From Buttiauxella sp. B2 (lineage in GTDB: Bacteria; Pseudomonadota; Gammaproteobacteria; Enterobacterales; Enterobacteriaceae), in assembly GCF_006376615.1 (NCBI RefSeq), contig NZ_VEXQ01000008.1, positions 1-64,000 of the forward strand: a stretch of DNA of 64,000 bases. The letters are read 5' to 3'. Below, piece after piece: positions 51,552 through 61,576 of the stretch. The notes below the pieces were generated by a model. It was given only the letters and a program-made list of their open reading frames with translations. It was not told the origin of the DNA and did no database searches. Every line of letters begins with the position of its first letter. The first letter of the stretch is position 1. The position numbers and the translations under genes were made by a program.

Positions 51552-52525
51552 TTTCTTCATCCAGGCCTCATTCACGGCGTTGGGTGCATTTATGGCCGTT
51601 GGTGCTCTTCCTTATAGTAAGCGGCGTTGTGCTCTATAGCCTGTGGCACTACTGGCCGCAAATCATTCTTAATAGTGCTATTTGGCAGAAATCGATTAAC
51701 CAGCAAATGAGTGCATTGTTGCGTGAGGTTGCCGAAAATCCTGCACGCGCGGGATGGTCGTTACTGTCTTTTAGTTTTGTTTACGGTGTACTTCACGCGC
51801 TGGGGCCGGGACATGGAAAAGTCGTGATCACAACCTGGCTTGCGACACATCCTTCACGTTTGAAAAGCAGCCTCAAGCTGACTTTCGCCGCTTCACTGTT
51901 GCAAGGCCTGGTGGCTATTAGTCTGGTCACCGTTGTGTTGGGTATTCTGGCACTGCCTTCGCGGCAATTGCATTTGAGCAGTTTCTGGCTGGAGAAAGGC
52001 AGCTATTTGCTGGTGGGCATTTTAGGATTGATGCTGTGTGGTCGTGCCCTGCGAAATTTACAGCGCGTACTGCGCAAACCTAAGCGTTTTACCGCTTTCA
52101 AACCCCATCATGAACATCACGAAAAATGTGACTGTGGCCATCAACATTTGCCAACGGAGAAGCAGCTTGAAGCCGGAGAGGACTGGCGCGCGCGGGCGAT
52201 GATTATTTTGTCCATGGGCATGCGTCCGTGTTCCGGGGCAATAATGGTGTTGTTGTTTAGCAAAGTCATCGGGGTATACGGCTGGGGAATGTTGTCGGCT
52301 TTGACAATGGCTGCGGGTACATCTATCACCATTTCCGGTCTGGCTTTTTTAGTACACGGTTTTCGCACACTGGCGGTTCGCATCAGTGGTAATCAAGCAC
52401 CGGTGTTATGGCGACAAGTTACCTGGGCGACATTGGCGTTTGCGGGAGGGGGGATTTTGGTATTAGCGGCGGCGGTAATGTGGCTGAGTGCTCAACCGGT
52501 GATGCGCGGGATAAGACCTTTTTAA
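51542..52525 (+). CDS. NicO/RcnA-type nickel-cobalt transporter
   Basis: A 327-residue inner membrane protein with about six membrane helices. It carries the NicO signatures HALGPGHGKVVI and SMGMRPCSGAIMVLLFS, and a His/Cys-rich loop between them (KPHHEHHEKCDCGHQHLP, residues about 182-200) that should bind metal ions. Members export or import Ni2+ or Co2+; direction and metal cannot be read here. It overlaps the DUF1007 gene by 10 bases, so the two are coupled. In K-12 this place beside suhB holds yfhR instead. Confidence 0.88.
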   Translation: MSVISSSRPHSRRWVHLWPLVLFLIVSGVVLYSLWHYWPQIILNSAIWQKSINQQMSALLREVAENPARAGWSLLSFSFVYGVLHALGPGHGKVVITTWLATHPSRLKSSLKLTFAASLLQGLVAISLVTVVLGILALPSRQLHLSSFWLEKGSYLLVGILGLMLCGRALRNLQRVLRKPKRFTAFKPHHEHHEKCDCGHQHLPTEKQLEAGEDWRARAMIILSMGMRPCSGAIMVLLFSKVIGVYGWGMLSALTMAAGTSITISGLAFLVHGFRTLAVRISGNQAPVLWRQVTWATLAFAGGGILVLAAAVMWLSAQPVMRGIRPF

Positions 52526-52530
52526 TGTTT

Positions 52531-52557
52531 AATGCCTTCCCTTTATGGGAAGGCATT
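52531..52557. other. Strong hairpin between the metal transporter gene and suhB
   Basis: An 11-bp stem, AATGCCTTCCC pairing with GGGAAGGCATT around a 5-base loop, sits between the converging genes. Neither side has a proper T-run, so it is either a weak terminator or a 3'-end stabiliser. Confidence 0.5.
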
Positions 52558-52565
52558 ATCTGAGA

Positions 52566-53369
52566 TTAACGCTTCAGCGCTTCGCTCAGTTCGTCACGCA
52601 TAGTTGCAAGCATTGCTTTAACTACGCGTGGGTTACCTGCAACGATGTTGCCGCTGGTCAGGTAGTTGTGGCCGCCGGTAAAATCACAGACCAGGCTGCC
52701 GGATTCGCGTGCCAGCAATTCGCCCGCTGCAAAATCCCAAGGCTTCAGGCCAATCTCAAAGAAACCATCAACACGACCAGCTGCAACGTAAGCCAGATCC
52801 AGCGCAGCTGAACCAGTGCGACGGAAGTCTGCACACTGAGTGAACAGTTTAGCGACGATGTTGATATAAGGAGTGGCGTGTTGCTTGAGTTTGAATGGGA
52901 AGCCGGTTGCCAGAATGGTGCCGTCGAGGTCACGTGCATTGCTGCCACGCAGACGGTAACCGTTCAATTGTGCGCCTTGACCACGAACAGCAGTGAACAA
53001 CTCGTTACGCATTGGGTCATAAACCACAGCAACTTCAGTGCGGCCTTTAACACGAACAGCGATAGATACCGCGAAGTGCGGCAAACGTTTGATGAAGTTA
53101 GAAGTGCCATCCAGAGGATCGATAACCCATTGCACATCCTGCTCGGTACCCGCCAGTTCGCCTGATTCTTCAGCGATAATAGTGTGTTGCGGGTAAGATT
53201 TGCGGATAACTTCGATAATTAGACGCTCGGCGTCTCTATCTACGTTAGTCACAAAATCGTTGCTCCCTTTTTGGCTCGCTTCTACAGCGTCAGGAGTTTC
53301 GTAGTTTTTGGCAATTAAATTGCCCGCCTTGCGCGCAGCTCGCACGGCGATGTTGAGCATCGGATGCAT
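52566..53369 (-). CDS. suhB: Inositol-1-monophosphatase / antitermination factor SuhB
   Basis: A 267-residue Mg2+-dependent phosphatase of the IMPase family. Metal-binding motifs: EESGEL and IDPLDGTSNFIKRLPHFAVSIA; the C-terminal WDFAAGELLARESG motif is also intact. In E. coli SuhB also binds RNA polymerase and NusA and works in rRNA antitermination. The ATG at 53369 (MHPMLNIAVRAARKAG) gives the exact family length; a longer frame to 53486 would run into the divergent trmJ promoter. Confidence 0.97.
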   Translation of the reverse strand: MHPMLNIAVRAARKAGNLIAKNYETPDAVEASQKGSNDFVTNVDRDAERLIIEVIRKSYPQHTIIAEESGELAGTEQDVQWVIDPLDGTSNFIKRLPHFAVSIAVRVKGRTEVAVVYDPMRNELFTAVRGQGAQLNGYRLRGSNARDLDGTILATGFPFKLKQHATPYINIVAKLFTQCADFRRTGSAALDLAYVAAGRVDGFFEIGLKPWDFAAGELLARESGSLVCDFTGGHNYLTSGNIVAGNPRVVKAMLATMRDELSEALKR

Positions 53370-53488
53370 CGGTCTCTCTCTGGATGTTAAAGAACGGGAA
53401 AACGCGGCGGAGTATAGCAGAGCGTTCGGAATATGTCCCAAGGTTATGATAGGATATCGCGATAATCTTTTCAGGCTATGAGTCAAGA

Positions 53489-54229
53489 ATGCTGCAAAAC
53501 GTACGTATAGTGCTGGTCGAAACCTCCCATACCGGCAACATGGGCTCTGTAGCCCGTGCGATGAAAACTATGGGGCTGACAAATCTGTGGCTGGTTAACC
53601 CACTGGTGAAACCTGACTCCCAGGCCATCGCGCTCGCCGCGGGTGCCAGCGATGTCATTGGTGAAGCGAAGATTGTCGATACGCTTGATGAAGCGTTGGC
53701 AGGATGCAGCCTGGTGGTCGGCACCAGTGCCCGTTCTCGTACGCTCCCATGGCCAATGCTTGATCCGCGCGAATGTGGTTTAAAAGCGATTTCTGAAGCG
53801 CAAGATGCGCCAGTCGCGATTGTATTTGGTCGCGAACGCGTAGGATTAACCAACGACGAATTACAGAAATGCCATTATCACGTCGCAATTCAGGCAAATC
53901 CTGAATATAGCTCGTTGAACCTCGCGATGGCGGTGCAAATCCTCGCCTATGAAGTGCGAATCGCCTGGCTTGCGACGCAAGAAGAAGGTAAAGAAGCGGT
54001 CGTTGTAGAAGACCAGACACAGTATCCATCGGCTGATGATCTTGAGCGCTTTTACGGCCATCTGGAACAAGTACTGCTGAAAACCGGCTTTATTCGCACC
54101 AGCCATCCGGGCCAGATTATGAGCAAGTTACGTCGCTTATATACTCGCGCACGCCCGGAAACTCAGGAACTTAACATCCTGCGCGGCATGCTTTCCTCTA
54201 TCGATAACGAGAAAAAATCAGGCAAATAA
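53489..54229 (+). CDS. trmJ: tRNA (cytidine/uridine-2'-O-)-methyltransferase TrmJ
   Basis: A 246-residue SPOUT methyltransferase that methylates the 2'-OH of nucleotide 32 in several tRNAs. The three motifs are [34 protein letters not shown] and [16 protein letters not shown] helical C-terminal extension (about residues 165-246) completes the family length. It is divergent from suhB; its stop abuts the IscR boxes of the isc promoter. Confidence 0.97.
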   Translation: MLQNVRIVLVETSHTGNMGSVARAMKTMGLTNLWLVNPLVKPDSQAIALAAGASDVIGEAKIVDTLDEALAGCSLVVGTSARSRTLPWPMLDPRECGLKAISEAQDAPVAIVFGRERVGLTNDELQKCHYHVAIQANPEYSSLNLAMAVQILAYEVRIAWLATQEEGKEAVVVEDQTQYPSADDLERFYGHLEQVLLKTGFIRTSHPGQIMSKLRRLYTRARPETQELNILRGMLSSIDNEKKSGK

Positions 54230-54278
54230 TACTTGAGTAAATTACTAGGTTAAATAGTTGACCAATTTACTCGGGAAT
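54229..54278 (+). promoter_or_regulatory. Two tandem type 1 IscR boxes before iscR
   Basis: Two adjacent 25-bp sites: 54229-54253 (starts ATACTTGAGTAAATTAC) and 54254-54278 (starts ATAGTTGACCAATTTAC). Both fit the [2Fe-2S]-IscR consensus, and the second contains a TTGACC -35-like element. The arrangement equals that of the E. coli iscR promoter, where holo-IscR represses its own operon. Confidence 0.85.
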
Positions 54279-54359
54279 GTCAGACTTGCGCCCTGCTATG
54301 TGACAATCACATTTATAAAAAACCCCCGGTTCGAGGGGCGATTTGAGGTTAAGTAAGAC

Positions 54360-54848
54360 ATGAGACTGACATCGAAAGGACGTTATGCCGTGACCGCAAT
54401 GCTTGACGTTGCGTTGAACTCCGAATCAGGTCCAGTGCCGTTGGCTGATATTTCTGAACGCCAGGGAATCTCCCTCTCCTACCTGGAGCAGTTATTCTCT
54501 CGTCTGCGTAAAAATGGCCTCGTCGCCAGTGTTCGCGGTCCTGGTGGTGGTTATCTGCTCGGTAAAGAAGCAAACAGCATTGCAGTAGGCGAAGTGATTA
54601 GCGCTGTAGATGAATCTGTTGATGCGACGCGTTGCCAGGGTAAAGGTGGTTGTCAGGGCGGCGATAAGTGCCTGACTCATGCGCTGTGGCGCGACCTGAG
54701 TGACCGTCTGACTGGTTTTTTAAACAACATCACCTTAGGTGAGCTGGTGAACAACCAGGAAGTGTTGGACGTCTCTGGTCGTCAGCAGAATGAAAACCAT
54801 CGCAGCTCGCGCTCTCAAGACGCGATCGACGTCAAACTGCGCGCATAA
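54360..54848 (+). CDS. iscR: Fe-S cluster regulator IscR
   Basis: A 162-residue Rrf2-family regulator. The winged helix occupies residues about 5-65 ([48 protein letters not shown]). The [2Fe-2S] ligands Cys92, Cys98, Cys104 and His107 are present. Holo-IscR represses the isc operon when clusters are plentiful. First gene of iscRSUA-hscBA-fdx-iscX, and followed by an ERIC element before iscS. Confidence 0.98.
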   Translation: MRLTSKGRYAVTAMLDVALNSESGPVPLADISERQGISLSYLEQLFSRLRKNGLVASVRGPGGGYLLGKEANSIAVGEVISAVDESVDATRCQGKGGCQGGDKCLTHALWRDLSDRLTGFLNNITLGELVNNQEVLDVSGRQQNENHRSSRSQDAIDVKLRA

Positions 54849-54902
54849 GCAAACAAAAAGAATTTTAGAATCAGCCATTTCCTTTGAAAATGGCAATTCC
54901 CA

Positions 54903-55017
54903 AAATAGCTGGAGCTACATCAAGGCGGCAAGTGAACGAATCCCGATGAGCTTACTAAAGTAAGTGATTCGGGTGAGTAAGCATAGCCAACGCCGAGGTA
55001 GTTTCAGGTATGAAGGG
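54903..55017 (+). repeat. ERIC element between iscR and iscS
   Basis: The stretch contains the ERIC hallmarks AAGGCGGCAAGTGA, GAGCTTACTAAAGTAAGTGA, GGGTGAGTAAGC and AGCCAACGCC, in the order of the enterobacterial repetitive intergenic consensus. It is about 115 bp, slightly diverged, and forms a long imperfect hairpin when transcribed. It ends 38 bases before the iscS start. Confidence 0.88.
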
Positions 55018-55055
55018 GATTTCGTATTGAAGTGATGTACGGAGCTTAAAGAGCA

Positions 55056-56270
55056 ATGAAATTACCGATTTATCTCGATTACTCTGCGACTACGCCGGTT
55101 GACCCGCGTGTTGCGCAGAAAATGATGCAGTTTTTGACTATGGACGGAACCTTCGGTAACCCGGCTTCTCGTTCACACCGTTTCGGTTGGCAGGCGGAAG
55201 AAGCTGTAGATATCGCCCGTAACCAAATCGCTGAACTGGTTGGTGCAGACCCGCGTGAAATCGTCTTTACCTCCGGTGCAACTGAATCTGATAACCTCGC
55301 TATCAAAGGTGCGGCTAACTTCTATCAGAAGAAAGGCAAGCACATCATCACCGTAAAAACCGAACACAAAGCTGTGCTGGACACCTGTCGTCAGCTTGAG
55401 CGTGAAGGTTTTGAAGTGACTTATCTTGCGCCACAGAGCAACGGTATCGTTGACCTGAACGTGCTGGAAGCGGCAATGCGTGACGACACCATTCTGGTTT
55501 CTATCATGCACGTGAATAATGAAATCGGCGTGGTGCAGGATATCGCGGCAATCGGCGAAATGTGCCGTGCACGTGGCATTATCTATCACGTTGATGCGAC
55601 TCAAAGCGTAGGCAAACTGCCTATCGATCTGAGCACCCTCAAAGTTGACCTGATGTCCTTCTCTGGCCACAAAATCTATGGTCCGAAAGGTATCGGCGCA
55701 CTGTATGTTCGCCGTAAACCACGTATTCGTATCGAAGCTCAGATACACGGTGGCGGTCATGAGCGCGGTATGCGTTCTGGTACTCTGCCTGTTCACCAGA
55801 TTGCTGGCATGGGCGAAGCTTACCGTATCGCGAAAGAAGAGATGGAAACAGAAATGTCTCGTCTGCGTGAGCTGCGTAACCGTCTGTGGAACGGCGTAAA
55901 AGATATGGAAGAAGTGTATCTGAACGGCGACCTGGAAAATGGGGTTCCTACTATCCTGAACGTGAGCTTTAACTACGTTGAAGGCGAGTCCCTGATCATG
56001 GCGCTTAAAGACCTCGCGGTTTCTTCTGGTTCTGCCTGTACTTCAGCAAGTCTTGAGCCATCCTACGTGCTGCGCGCACTGGGCATGACCGACGAACTGG
56101 CTCACAGCTCTATCCGTTTCTCTTTGGGTCGTTTTACTACTGAAGAAGAGATCGACTACACCATCGAACTGGTACGTAAATCCATTGGCCGTCTGCGCGA
56201 CCTTTCTCCTCTGTGGGATATGTTCAAGCAGGGGGTGGATATTAATTCCATCGAATGGGCTCATCACTAA
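55056..56270 (+). CDS. iscS: Cysteine desulfurase IscS
   Basis: A 404-residue PLP enzyme that takes sulfur from L-cysteine as a persulfide for Fe-S clusters, tRNA thiolation and other pathways. PLP lysine Lys206 is in [12 protein letters not shown]; the persulfide cysteine is Cys328 in [14 protein letters not shown]. Length equals E. coli IscS. It is the second isc gene; the ERIC repeat before it puts a structured region in the iscR-iscS mRNA, the same spacer where RyhB acts on iscS mRNA in E. coli. Confidence 0.98.
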   Translation: MKLPIYLDYSATTPVDPRVAQKMMQFLTMDGTFGNPASRSHRFGWQAEEAVDIARNQIAELVGADPREIVFTSGATESDNLAIKGAANFYQKKGKHIITVKTEHKAVLDTCRQLEREGFEVTYLAPQSNGIVDLNVLEAAMRDDTILVSIMHVNNEIGVVQDIAAIGEMCRARGIIYHVDATQSVGKLPIDLSTLKVDLMSFSGHKIYGPKGIGALYVRRKPRIRIEAQIHGGGHERGMRSGTLPVHQIAGMGEAYRIAKEEMETEMSRLRELRNRLWNGVKDMEEVYLNGDLENGVPTILNVSFNYVEGESLIMALKDLAVSSGSACTSASLEPSYVLRALGMTDELAHSSIRFSLGRFTTEEEIDYTIELVRKSIGRLRDLSPLWDMFKQGVDINSIEWAHH

Positions 56271-56313
56271 TCGTTCTTTACGGACGTCGATATCGGATTC
56301 AGGAGAATTAAAA

Positions 56314-56700
56314 ATGGCTTATAGCGAAAAAGTAATCGATCACTACGAAAACCCACGCAACGTTGGCTCTTTTGATAACAGCGATGACAGTGTTGGCTCT
56401 GGCATGGTGGGCGCACCGGCTTGTGGCGACGTTATGAAGTTGCAGATTAAAGTCAACAATGAAGGTATTATTGAAGACGCACGCTTCAAAACCTACGGCT
56501 GTGGCTCTGCCATTGCTTCCAGCTCGCTGGTGACCGAATGGGTTAAAGGTAAATCTCTGGATGAAGCGCAGGCAATCAAAAACACCGACATCGCAGAAGA
56601 ACTCGAACTGCCACCGGTGAAGATTCACTGCTCAATCCTTGCAGAAGACGCTATCAAAGCGGCAATTGCAGATTACAAAAGTAAGCGTGAAGCAAAGTAA
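56314..56700 (+). CDS. iscU: Fe-S cluster scaffold IscU
   Basis: A 128-residue scaffold on which [2Fe-2S] clusters are built from IscS sulfur. The ligands Cys37, Asp39, Cys63, His105 and Cys106 are all present, together with the HscA-recognition motif LPPVK (residues 99-103). The ATG at 56314 has an AGGAG SD; the longer in-frame reading from 56185 lies inside iscS. A second ERIC element follows. Confidence 0.98.
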   Translation: MAYSEKVIDHYENPRNVGSFDNSDDSVGSGMVGAPACGDVMKLQIKVNNEGIIEDARFKTYGCGSAIASSSLVTEWVKGKSLDEAQAIKNTDIAEELELPPVKIHCSILAEDAIKAAIADYKSKREAK

Positions 56701-56716
56701 ATTTGAGCCTTTTCAA

Positions 56717-56830
56717 AATAATTTGAGTTGCGGGAAGGCGGCAAGATCGTAAATCCCCAAGAGCTTACTAAAGTATGTGACTGGGGTGAGTGAGCGCAGC
56801 CAACGCCCCAGCAACTCGAAGTATGAAGAA
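56717..56830 (+). repeat. ERIC element between iscU and iscA
   Basis: Contains GGGAAGGCGGCAAG, AATCCCCAAGAGCTTACTAAAG, GTGACTGGGGTGAG and AGCCAACGCC, then AGCAACTCGAAGTATGA, in ERIC order and in the same orientation as the copy at 54903. It retains more of the consensus than that copy. Both copies share ACTAAAGTA where the usual ERIC has ACATAAGTA. It ends about 20 bases before the iscA start. Confidence 0.9.
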
Positions 56831-56850
56831 AAATTAATTGAGGTTGTTGT

Positions 56851-57174
56851 ATGTCGATTACCCTTAGCGACAGTGCTGCTGCACGCGTGAATGCTTTCCT
56901 GAACAATCGTGGCAAAGGCTTTGGTTTGCGGTTAGGCGTTCGCACTTCAGGCTGCTCTGGTATGGCTTATGTTCTGGAATTTGTTGATGAACCGATGGCG
57001 GAAGACACCGTGTTCGAAGACAAAGGCGTGAAAGTGGTCGTCGATGGTAAAAGCCTGCAATTTTTAGACGGCACTGAGCTCGACTTCGTCAAAGAAGGTC
57101 TTAACGAAGGGTTTAAATTTACTAACCCGAACGTGAAAGATGAGTGTGGCTGCGGTGAAAGCTTCCACGTCTGA
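56851..57174 (+). CDS. iscA: A-type Fe-S carrier IscA
   Basis: A 107-residue A-type carrier that accepts clusters or iron and passes them to targets. The three cysteines Cys35 ([10 protein letters not shown]), Cys99 and Cys101 (DECGCGESF) are intact. An SD-like GAGG at 56840-56843 precedes the ATG. Located in the isc operon after the second ERIC element. Confidence 0.97.
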   Translation: MSITLSDSAAARVNAFLNNRGKGFGLRLGVRTSGCSGMAYVLEFVDEPMAEDTVFEDKGVKVVVDGKSLQFLDGTELDFVKEGLNEGFKFTNPNVKDECGCGESFHV

Positions 57175-57246
57175 TACTCGCAAATCCCCCGCGTAGTTCA
57201 ATGTTGGGTGGGGGATACGCTTTACTACGTTAACCCTGAGTCTGTT

Positions 57247-57762
57247 ATGGATTACTTCACCCTCTTTGGGTTACCGGTAGGCTTCGCCCTCAATACTGAG
57301 CTGCTGGCTACCCGTTACCAGGAGCTGCAACGCCAGTTCCACCCTGATAAATACACCAGCCGCCCTCAGGCGGAACAACTGCTTGCGGTCCAACAATCTG
57401 CGACCATCAACCAGGCGTGGCAAACGCTGCGTCATCCGCTGCCGCGCGCCGAGTACATCCTCTCTCTCAACGGTTTTGATCTGGCAAATGAACAGCATAC
57501 CGTGCGCGACACCGCGTTTTTGATAGAACAACTCGAACTTCGCGAAGAGCTTGATAACATCGAGCACGACAAAGATAGCGACCGCCTGGAATCCTTTAGT
57601 GCCAAGGTTAATGCGATGGTGAAAACCCGCATGGCTTTGATGGTGCAGCAACTGGATAATCAGGACTGGACGCTGGCGGCAGATACTGTGCGTAAACTGC
57701 GTTTTCTCGATAAACTGCGCAGCCAAATAGAACAACTCGAAGAAAAGCTGCTCGATTTTTAA
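57247..57762 (+). CDS. hscB: Fe-S co-chaperone HscB (Hsc20)
   Basis: A 171-residue J-type co-chaperone that brings IscU to HscA and stimulates its ATPase. The J domain holds the HPD motif at residues 32-34 ([10 protein letters not shown]); the C-terminal three-helix bundle binds IscU. The ATG at 57247 gives the E. coli start ([10 protein letters not shown]). hscA begins 13 bases downstream. Confidence 0.97.
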   Translation: MDYFTLFGLPVGFALNTELLATRYQELQRQFHPDKYTSRPQAEQLLAVQQSATINQAWQTLRHPLPRAEYILSLNGFDLANEQHTVRDTAFLIEQLELREELDNIEHDKDSDRLESFSAKVNAMVKTRMALMVQQLDNQDWTLAADTVRKLRFLDKLRSQIEQLEEKLLDF

Positions 57763-57775
57763 CTGGAAGCTCAAT

Positions 57776-59626
57776 ATGGCGTTATTACAAATTAGTGAGC
57801 CGGGCCTGAGTGCGGCACCACATCAGCGTAAACTTGCTGCGGGTATCGATTTAGGCACCACCAATTCACTGGTTGCAACAGTTCGTAGTGGGCAAGCTGA
57901 AACGCTGCCTGACCATGAAGGGCGTCACCTGTTACCTTCTGTGGTGCATTATCAGCAACAAGGCCTCAATGTGGGTTGGGATGCGCGTGCGCAAGCCGCA
58001 CTCGACCCTGCAAACACCATCAGTTCTGTAAAACGCCTGATGGGCCGTTCGCTTGTTGATATCCAGACGCGCTACCCGCATCTGCCTTACTCGCTCAAAG
58101 CGAGTGAAAATGGCCTGCCGATGATCGACACTCCGGCGGGGCTGCTGAATCCTATCCGTATTTCATCTGACATCCTGAAAGCACTTTCCGCTCGCGCTAC
58201 CGAAGCGCTGGAAGGCGAGCTTGACGGTGTGGTGATTACCGTTCCTGCTTATTTTGATGATGCACAACGTCAGGGCACCAAAGACGCTGCGCGTCTGGCT
58301 GGCCTGCATGTTCTGCGTTTACTCAACGAACCCACTGCTGCGGCGATTGCTTACGGCCTGGATTCCGGTAAAGAAGGCGTTATTGCCGTTTACGATTTAG
58401 GCGGTGGCACCTTCGATATCTCTATCCTGCGTTTAAGCCGTGGCGTGTTTGAAGTCCTGGCAACCGGTGGTGATTCTGCGTTGGGCGGTGATGATTTCGA
58501 CCACCTGCTGGCCGACTGGCTGCGTGAGCAAGCAGGCGTTGCCGACAGAAGTGACGACCGTATTCAACGTCAGTTACTCGATGCTGCTATTGCTGCGAAA
58601 ATCGCCCTGAGCGATGCCGAAACGGCAAGCATTGAAGTCGCAGGCTGGAAAGGTTCGGTGACGCGTGAACAGTTCAACGAACTGATTGCCGCTCTGGTTA
58701 AGCGCACTTTGCTGGCTTGCCGTCGCGCTTTGAAAGATGCCGCAGTGGAAGCTGATGAAGTGCTGGAAGTCGTCATGGTTGGCGGCTCAACTCGCGTTCC
58801 ATTAGTTCGCGAACGTGTTGGCGAATTCTTTGGTCGCACACCTCTGACAACAATCGACCCGGATAAAGTTGTCGCTATTGGTGCGGCGATTCAGGCCGAT
58901 ATTCTGGTAGGTAACAAGCCGGATAGCGAAATGCTATTGCTGGATGTTATCCCGCTGTCGCTTGGCCTCGAAACCATGGGCGGCCTGGTCGAAAAAGTGA
59001 TTCCACGTAATACTACTATTCCGGTAGCGCGTGCGCAGGACTTCACTACCTTTAAAGACGGTCAAACTGCGATGGCGATTCATGTCATGCAGGGAGAGCG
59101 CGAACTGGTACAAGATTGCCGTTCACTAGCACGCTTTACGCTGCGCGGTATTCCGGCAATGCCTGCGGGCGGGGCGCATATTCGTGTCACCTTCCAGGTT
59201 GATGCTGACGGCTTGCTGAGCGTGACTGCGATGGAAAAATCTACCGGAGTGGAAGCGTCCATTCAGGTGAAACCTTCGTATGGCCTGAGCGACGGCGAAA
59301 TTGCCTCGATGATTCAGGATTCTATGAGTTATGCCGAGCATGATGTGAAAGCGCGCATGCTTGCAGAGCAAAAAGTTGATGCGGCTCGCGTGCTAGAAAG
59401 TTTGCAAGGTGCATTGAACTCAGATGCTGCGTTGTTAAGTAAAGCTGAACGTGCGGAAATTGACTCTGCAATGGTGGCGTTAAGCGCTGCTGCTGCGGGC
59501 GATGACACTGATGCTATTGAACAAGCCATTAAAAACGTAGACAAACAAACCCAGGAATTTGCCGCACGCCGTATGGATGAATCAATCCGTAAGGCGCTGA
59601 AAGGCCACTCCGTGGACGAGGTTTAA
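57776..59626 (+). CDS. hscA: Fe-S chaperone HscA (Hsc66)
   Basis: A 616-residue Hsp70-type ATPase that binds the LPPVK motif of IscU to help transfer clusters. Nucleotide-binding motifs: [44 protein letters not shown] and [15 protein letters not shown]; the substrate-binding domain starts near residue 390 ([21 protein letters not shown]). Only one base separates its stop from fdx. Confidence 0.98.
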   Translation: MALLQISEPGLSAAPHQRKLAAGIDLGTTNSLVATVRSGQAETLPDHEGRHLLPSVVHYQQQGLNVGWDARAQAALDPANTISSVKRLMGRSLVDIQTRYPHLPYSLKASENGLPMIDTPAGLLNPIRISSDILKALSARATEALEGELDGVVITVPAYFDDAQRQGTKDAARLAGLHVLRLLNEPTAAAIAYGLDSGKEGVIAVYDLGGGTFDISILRLSRGVFEVLATGGDSALGGDDFDHLLADWLREQAGVADRSDDRIQRQLLDAAIAAKIALSDAETASIEVAGWKGSVTREQFNELIAALVKRTLLACRRALKDAAVEADEVLEVVMVGGSTRVPLVRERVGEFFGRTPLTTIDPDKVVAIGAAIQADILVGNKPDSEMLLLDVIPLSLGLETMGGLVEKVIPRNTTIPVARAQDFTTFKDGQTAMAIHVMQGERELVQDCRSLARFTLRGIPAMPAGGAHIRVTFQVDADGLLSVTAMEKSTGVEASIQVKPSYGLSDGEIASMIQDSMSYAEHDVKARMLAEQKVDAARVLESLQGALNSDAALLSKAERAEIDSAMVALSAAAAGDDTDAIEQAIKNVDKQTQEFAARRMDESIRKALKGHSVDEV

Positions 59627-59627
59627 C

Positions 59628-59963
59628 ATGCCAAAGATTGTTTTTCTGCCTCATCAGGATTTGTGTCCAGATGGCGCAGTTTTGGAAGCGAATGTCGGTG
59701 AAACCATTCTTGATGTTGCTCTGCGCAACGGTATCGAGATTGAACACGCCTGTGAAAAATCCTGTGCTTGCACCACTTGCCACTGTGTTGTGCGTGAAGG
59801 TTTCGACTCTCTTGCTGAAAGCACGGAAGACGAAGACGATATGCTGGACAAAGCCTGGGGGCTGGAACCTGAAAGCCGTTTAAGCTGCCAGGCACGTGTT
59901 ACTGATGAAGACTTGGTTGTTGAGATGCCACGTTACACCATCAACCACGCGCGCGAACACTAA
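59628..59963 (+). CDS. fdx: [2Fe-2S] ferredoxin Fdx
   Basis: A 111-residue adrenodoxin-type ferredoxin donating electrons to Fe-S assembly. Cluster ligands Cys42, Cys48, Cys51 (ACEKSCACTTCHCVV) and Cys87 (LSCQAR) are present, plus the extra Cys46 seen in this family. iscX follows after 12 bases, with an AGGAG SD. Confidence 0.98.
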   Translation: MPKIVFLPHQDLCPDGAVLEANVGETILDVALRNGIEIEHACEKSCACTTCHCVVREGFDSLAESTEDEDDMLDKAWGLEPESRLSCQARVTDEDLVVEMPRYTINHAREH

Positions 59964-59975
59964 CAGGAGTCGCTC

Positions 59976-60176
59976 ATGGGACTGAAATGGACCGATAGCC
60001 GCGAAATTGGTGAAGCTCTGTATGACAGTCGCCCGGATCTTGATCCTAAAACGGTGCGTTTTACTGATCTACACCAGTGGGTTTGCGATTTGGAAGAGTT
60101 TGACGATGAGCCAAACGCATCCAATGAAAAAATTCTGGAAGCGATTCTGTTAGTCTGGTTAGATGAAGCAGAATAG
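59976..60176 (+). CDS. iscX: IscX, Fe-S assembly accessory protein
   Basis: A 66-residue acidic protein of exact family length that binds IscS and iron and acts as a frataxin-like regulator of assembly. The acidic patch ([18 protein letters not shown]) and the DLHQWV segment are conserved. It is the last gene of the isc run before a terminator-like hairpin, although pepB follows on the same strand. Confidence 0.97.
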   Translation: MGLKWTDSREIGEALYDSRPDLDPKTVRFTDLHQWVCDLEEFDDEPNASNEKILEAILLVWLDEAE

Positions 60177-60185
60177 TTAGAAAGG

Positions 60186-60208
60186 GGCTGCCTGAGGCAG
60201 CCTTTTTT
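60186..60208 (+). terminator. Terminator after iscX
   Basis: Perfect 7-bp stem GGCTGCC-tga-GGCAGCC followed by six T residues, between iscX and pepB. Confidence 0.92.
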
Positions 60209-60234
60209 ACATGTGCTGGATAAAGGAAAATAAA

Positions 60235-61521
60235 ATGACAGAAGCCATGAAAATTACACTTTCCACAGCGCCCGCCGATGCGCGTTGGGGTGATAAAGCC
60301 GCTTATAGTATTAACGATGAAGGAATTACCCTGCATCTGACAGGTAAAGACGATCTTGGCCTAATCCAGCGTGCAGCACGTAAAATTGACGGGCAGGGCC
60401 TGAAACACGTTCAACTGGCCGGTGATGGTTGGGATGTTGAGAAAAGCTGGGCATTCTGGCTGGGTTATCGCGCACCGAAAGGCACGCGTAAAGTTGACTG
60501 GGCACAGCTGGGAGAAGCTGAGCAAAAAGAACTGAATAACCGCCTGAAAATCATCGACTGGGTACGCCATACCATCAACACTCCAGCCGAAGAACTGGGT
60601 CCTGAACAACTCGCTTCACGAGCAATTGATCTGCTGTGTGAAGTCGCATGCGATAACGTTTCATACCGCATCACCAAAGGTGAAGATCTGCGCGAGCAGA
60701 ACTACATGGGTATCCACACTGTTGGCCGTGGCTCTGAGCGTTCACCCGTATTGTTGGCACTCGACTACAACCCAACGGGTAACCCGGATGCACCGGTTTA
60801 TGCGTGCCTGGTCGGTAAAGGTATCACCTTTGATTCAGGCGGCTATAGCATGAAACAAAGCGCGTTTATGGACTCAATGAAGTCAGACATGGGCGGCGCT
60901 GCCACCATTACCGGAGCGCTGGCATTTGCTATCACTCGCGGTCTGGATAAACGTGTGAAGCTGTTCCTGTGCTGCGCGGACAACCTGGTCAGCGGCAACG
61001 CTTTTAAACTGGGCGACATCATCAAATATCGCAACGGTAAAACCGTTGAGGTAATGAATACCGACGCAGAAGGCCGTCTGGTTCTGGCTGATGGTCTGAT
61101 TGACGCTTGTGCGCAAAAACCAGAGCTCATCATCGACTGTGCAACGTTAACCGGCGCTGCAAAAACAGCATTGGGTAACGATTACCACGCGCTGTTCAGC
61201 TTTGACGATGAACTGGTCAACCGTTTGATGGCGAGTGCCGCGGAAGAAAATGAACCATTCTGGCGCTTACCGCTAGCCGAATTCCACCGCAACCAGTTGC
61301 CATCGAACTTCGCTGAGCTGAATAACACCTCTAACGCTTCCTTCCCGGCAGGTGCGAGCACGGCGGCGGGCTTCCTGTCCCACTTCGTGGAAAACTATCA
61401 CCAGGGTTGGTTGCACATTGACTGTTCTGCAACCTATCGCAAAGGTGCGGTTGAGCAATGGTCTGCGGGCGCAACGGGCATTGGCGTGCGTGCCATTGCT
61501 AATTTGTTGACTGGTAAGTAA
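60235..61521 (+). CDS. pepB: Aminopeptidase B
   Basis: A 428-residue M17 leucyl-aminopeptidase-family enzyme (E. coli 427), cleaving N-terminal residues from peptides, notably those of Cys-Gly. The signature [14 protein letters not shown] carries the metal-binding residues, along with [15 protein letters not shown] and the active-site K/R segments. The ATG at 60235 ([10 protein letters not shown]) follows an AAAGGAAA SD; the longer frame from 60211 crosses the terminator. Confidence 0.97.
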   Translation: MTEAMKITLSTAPADARWGDKAAYSINDEGITLHLTGKDDLGLIQRAARKIDGQGLKHVQLAGDGWDVEKSWAFWLGYRAPKGTRKVDWAQLGEAEQKELNNRLKIIDWVRHTINTPAEELGPEQLASRAIDLLCEVACDNVSYRITKGEDLREQNYMGIHTVGRGSERSPVLLALDYNPTGNPDAPVYACLVGKGITFDSGGYSMKQSAFMDSMKSDMGGAATITGALAFAITRGLDKRVKLFLCCADNLVSGNAFKLGDIIKYRNGKTVEVMNTDAEGRLVLADGLIDACAQKPELIIDCATLTGAAKTALGNDYHALFSFDDELVNRLMASAAEENEPFWRLPLAEFHRNQLPSNFAELNNTSNASFPAGASTAAGFLSHFVENYHQGWLHIDCSATYRKGAVEQWSAGATGIGVRAIANLLTGK

Positions 61522-61576
61522 CTCACTCGATAAATCCTCTCTCTTCAGGAGAGGGGATGCAAAGCCTGGAATCACA

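Noticed and set aside
54903-55017. Hairpin after iscR considered as a terminator or regulatory RNA
   Set aside because: The sequence matches ERIC repeats, and no T-run follows.
55173-55796. Minus-strand ORF of 207 codons opposite iscS
   Set aside because: Shadow of iscS; composition is unlike a protein of this genome.
57271-57774. Minus-strand ORF of 167 codons opposite hscB
   Set aside because: Covers hscB almost exactly on the other strand; hscB is clearly the real gene.
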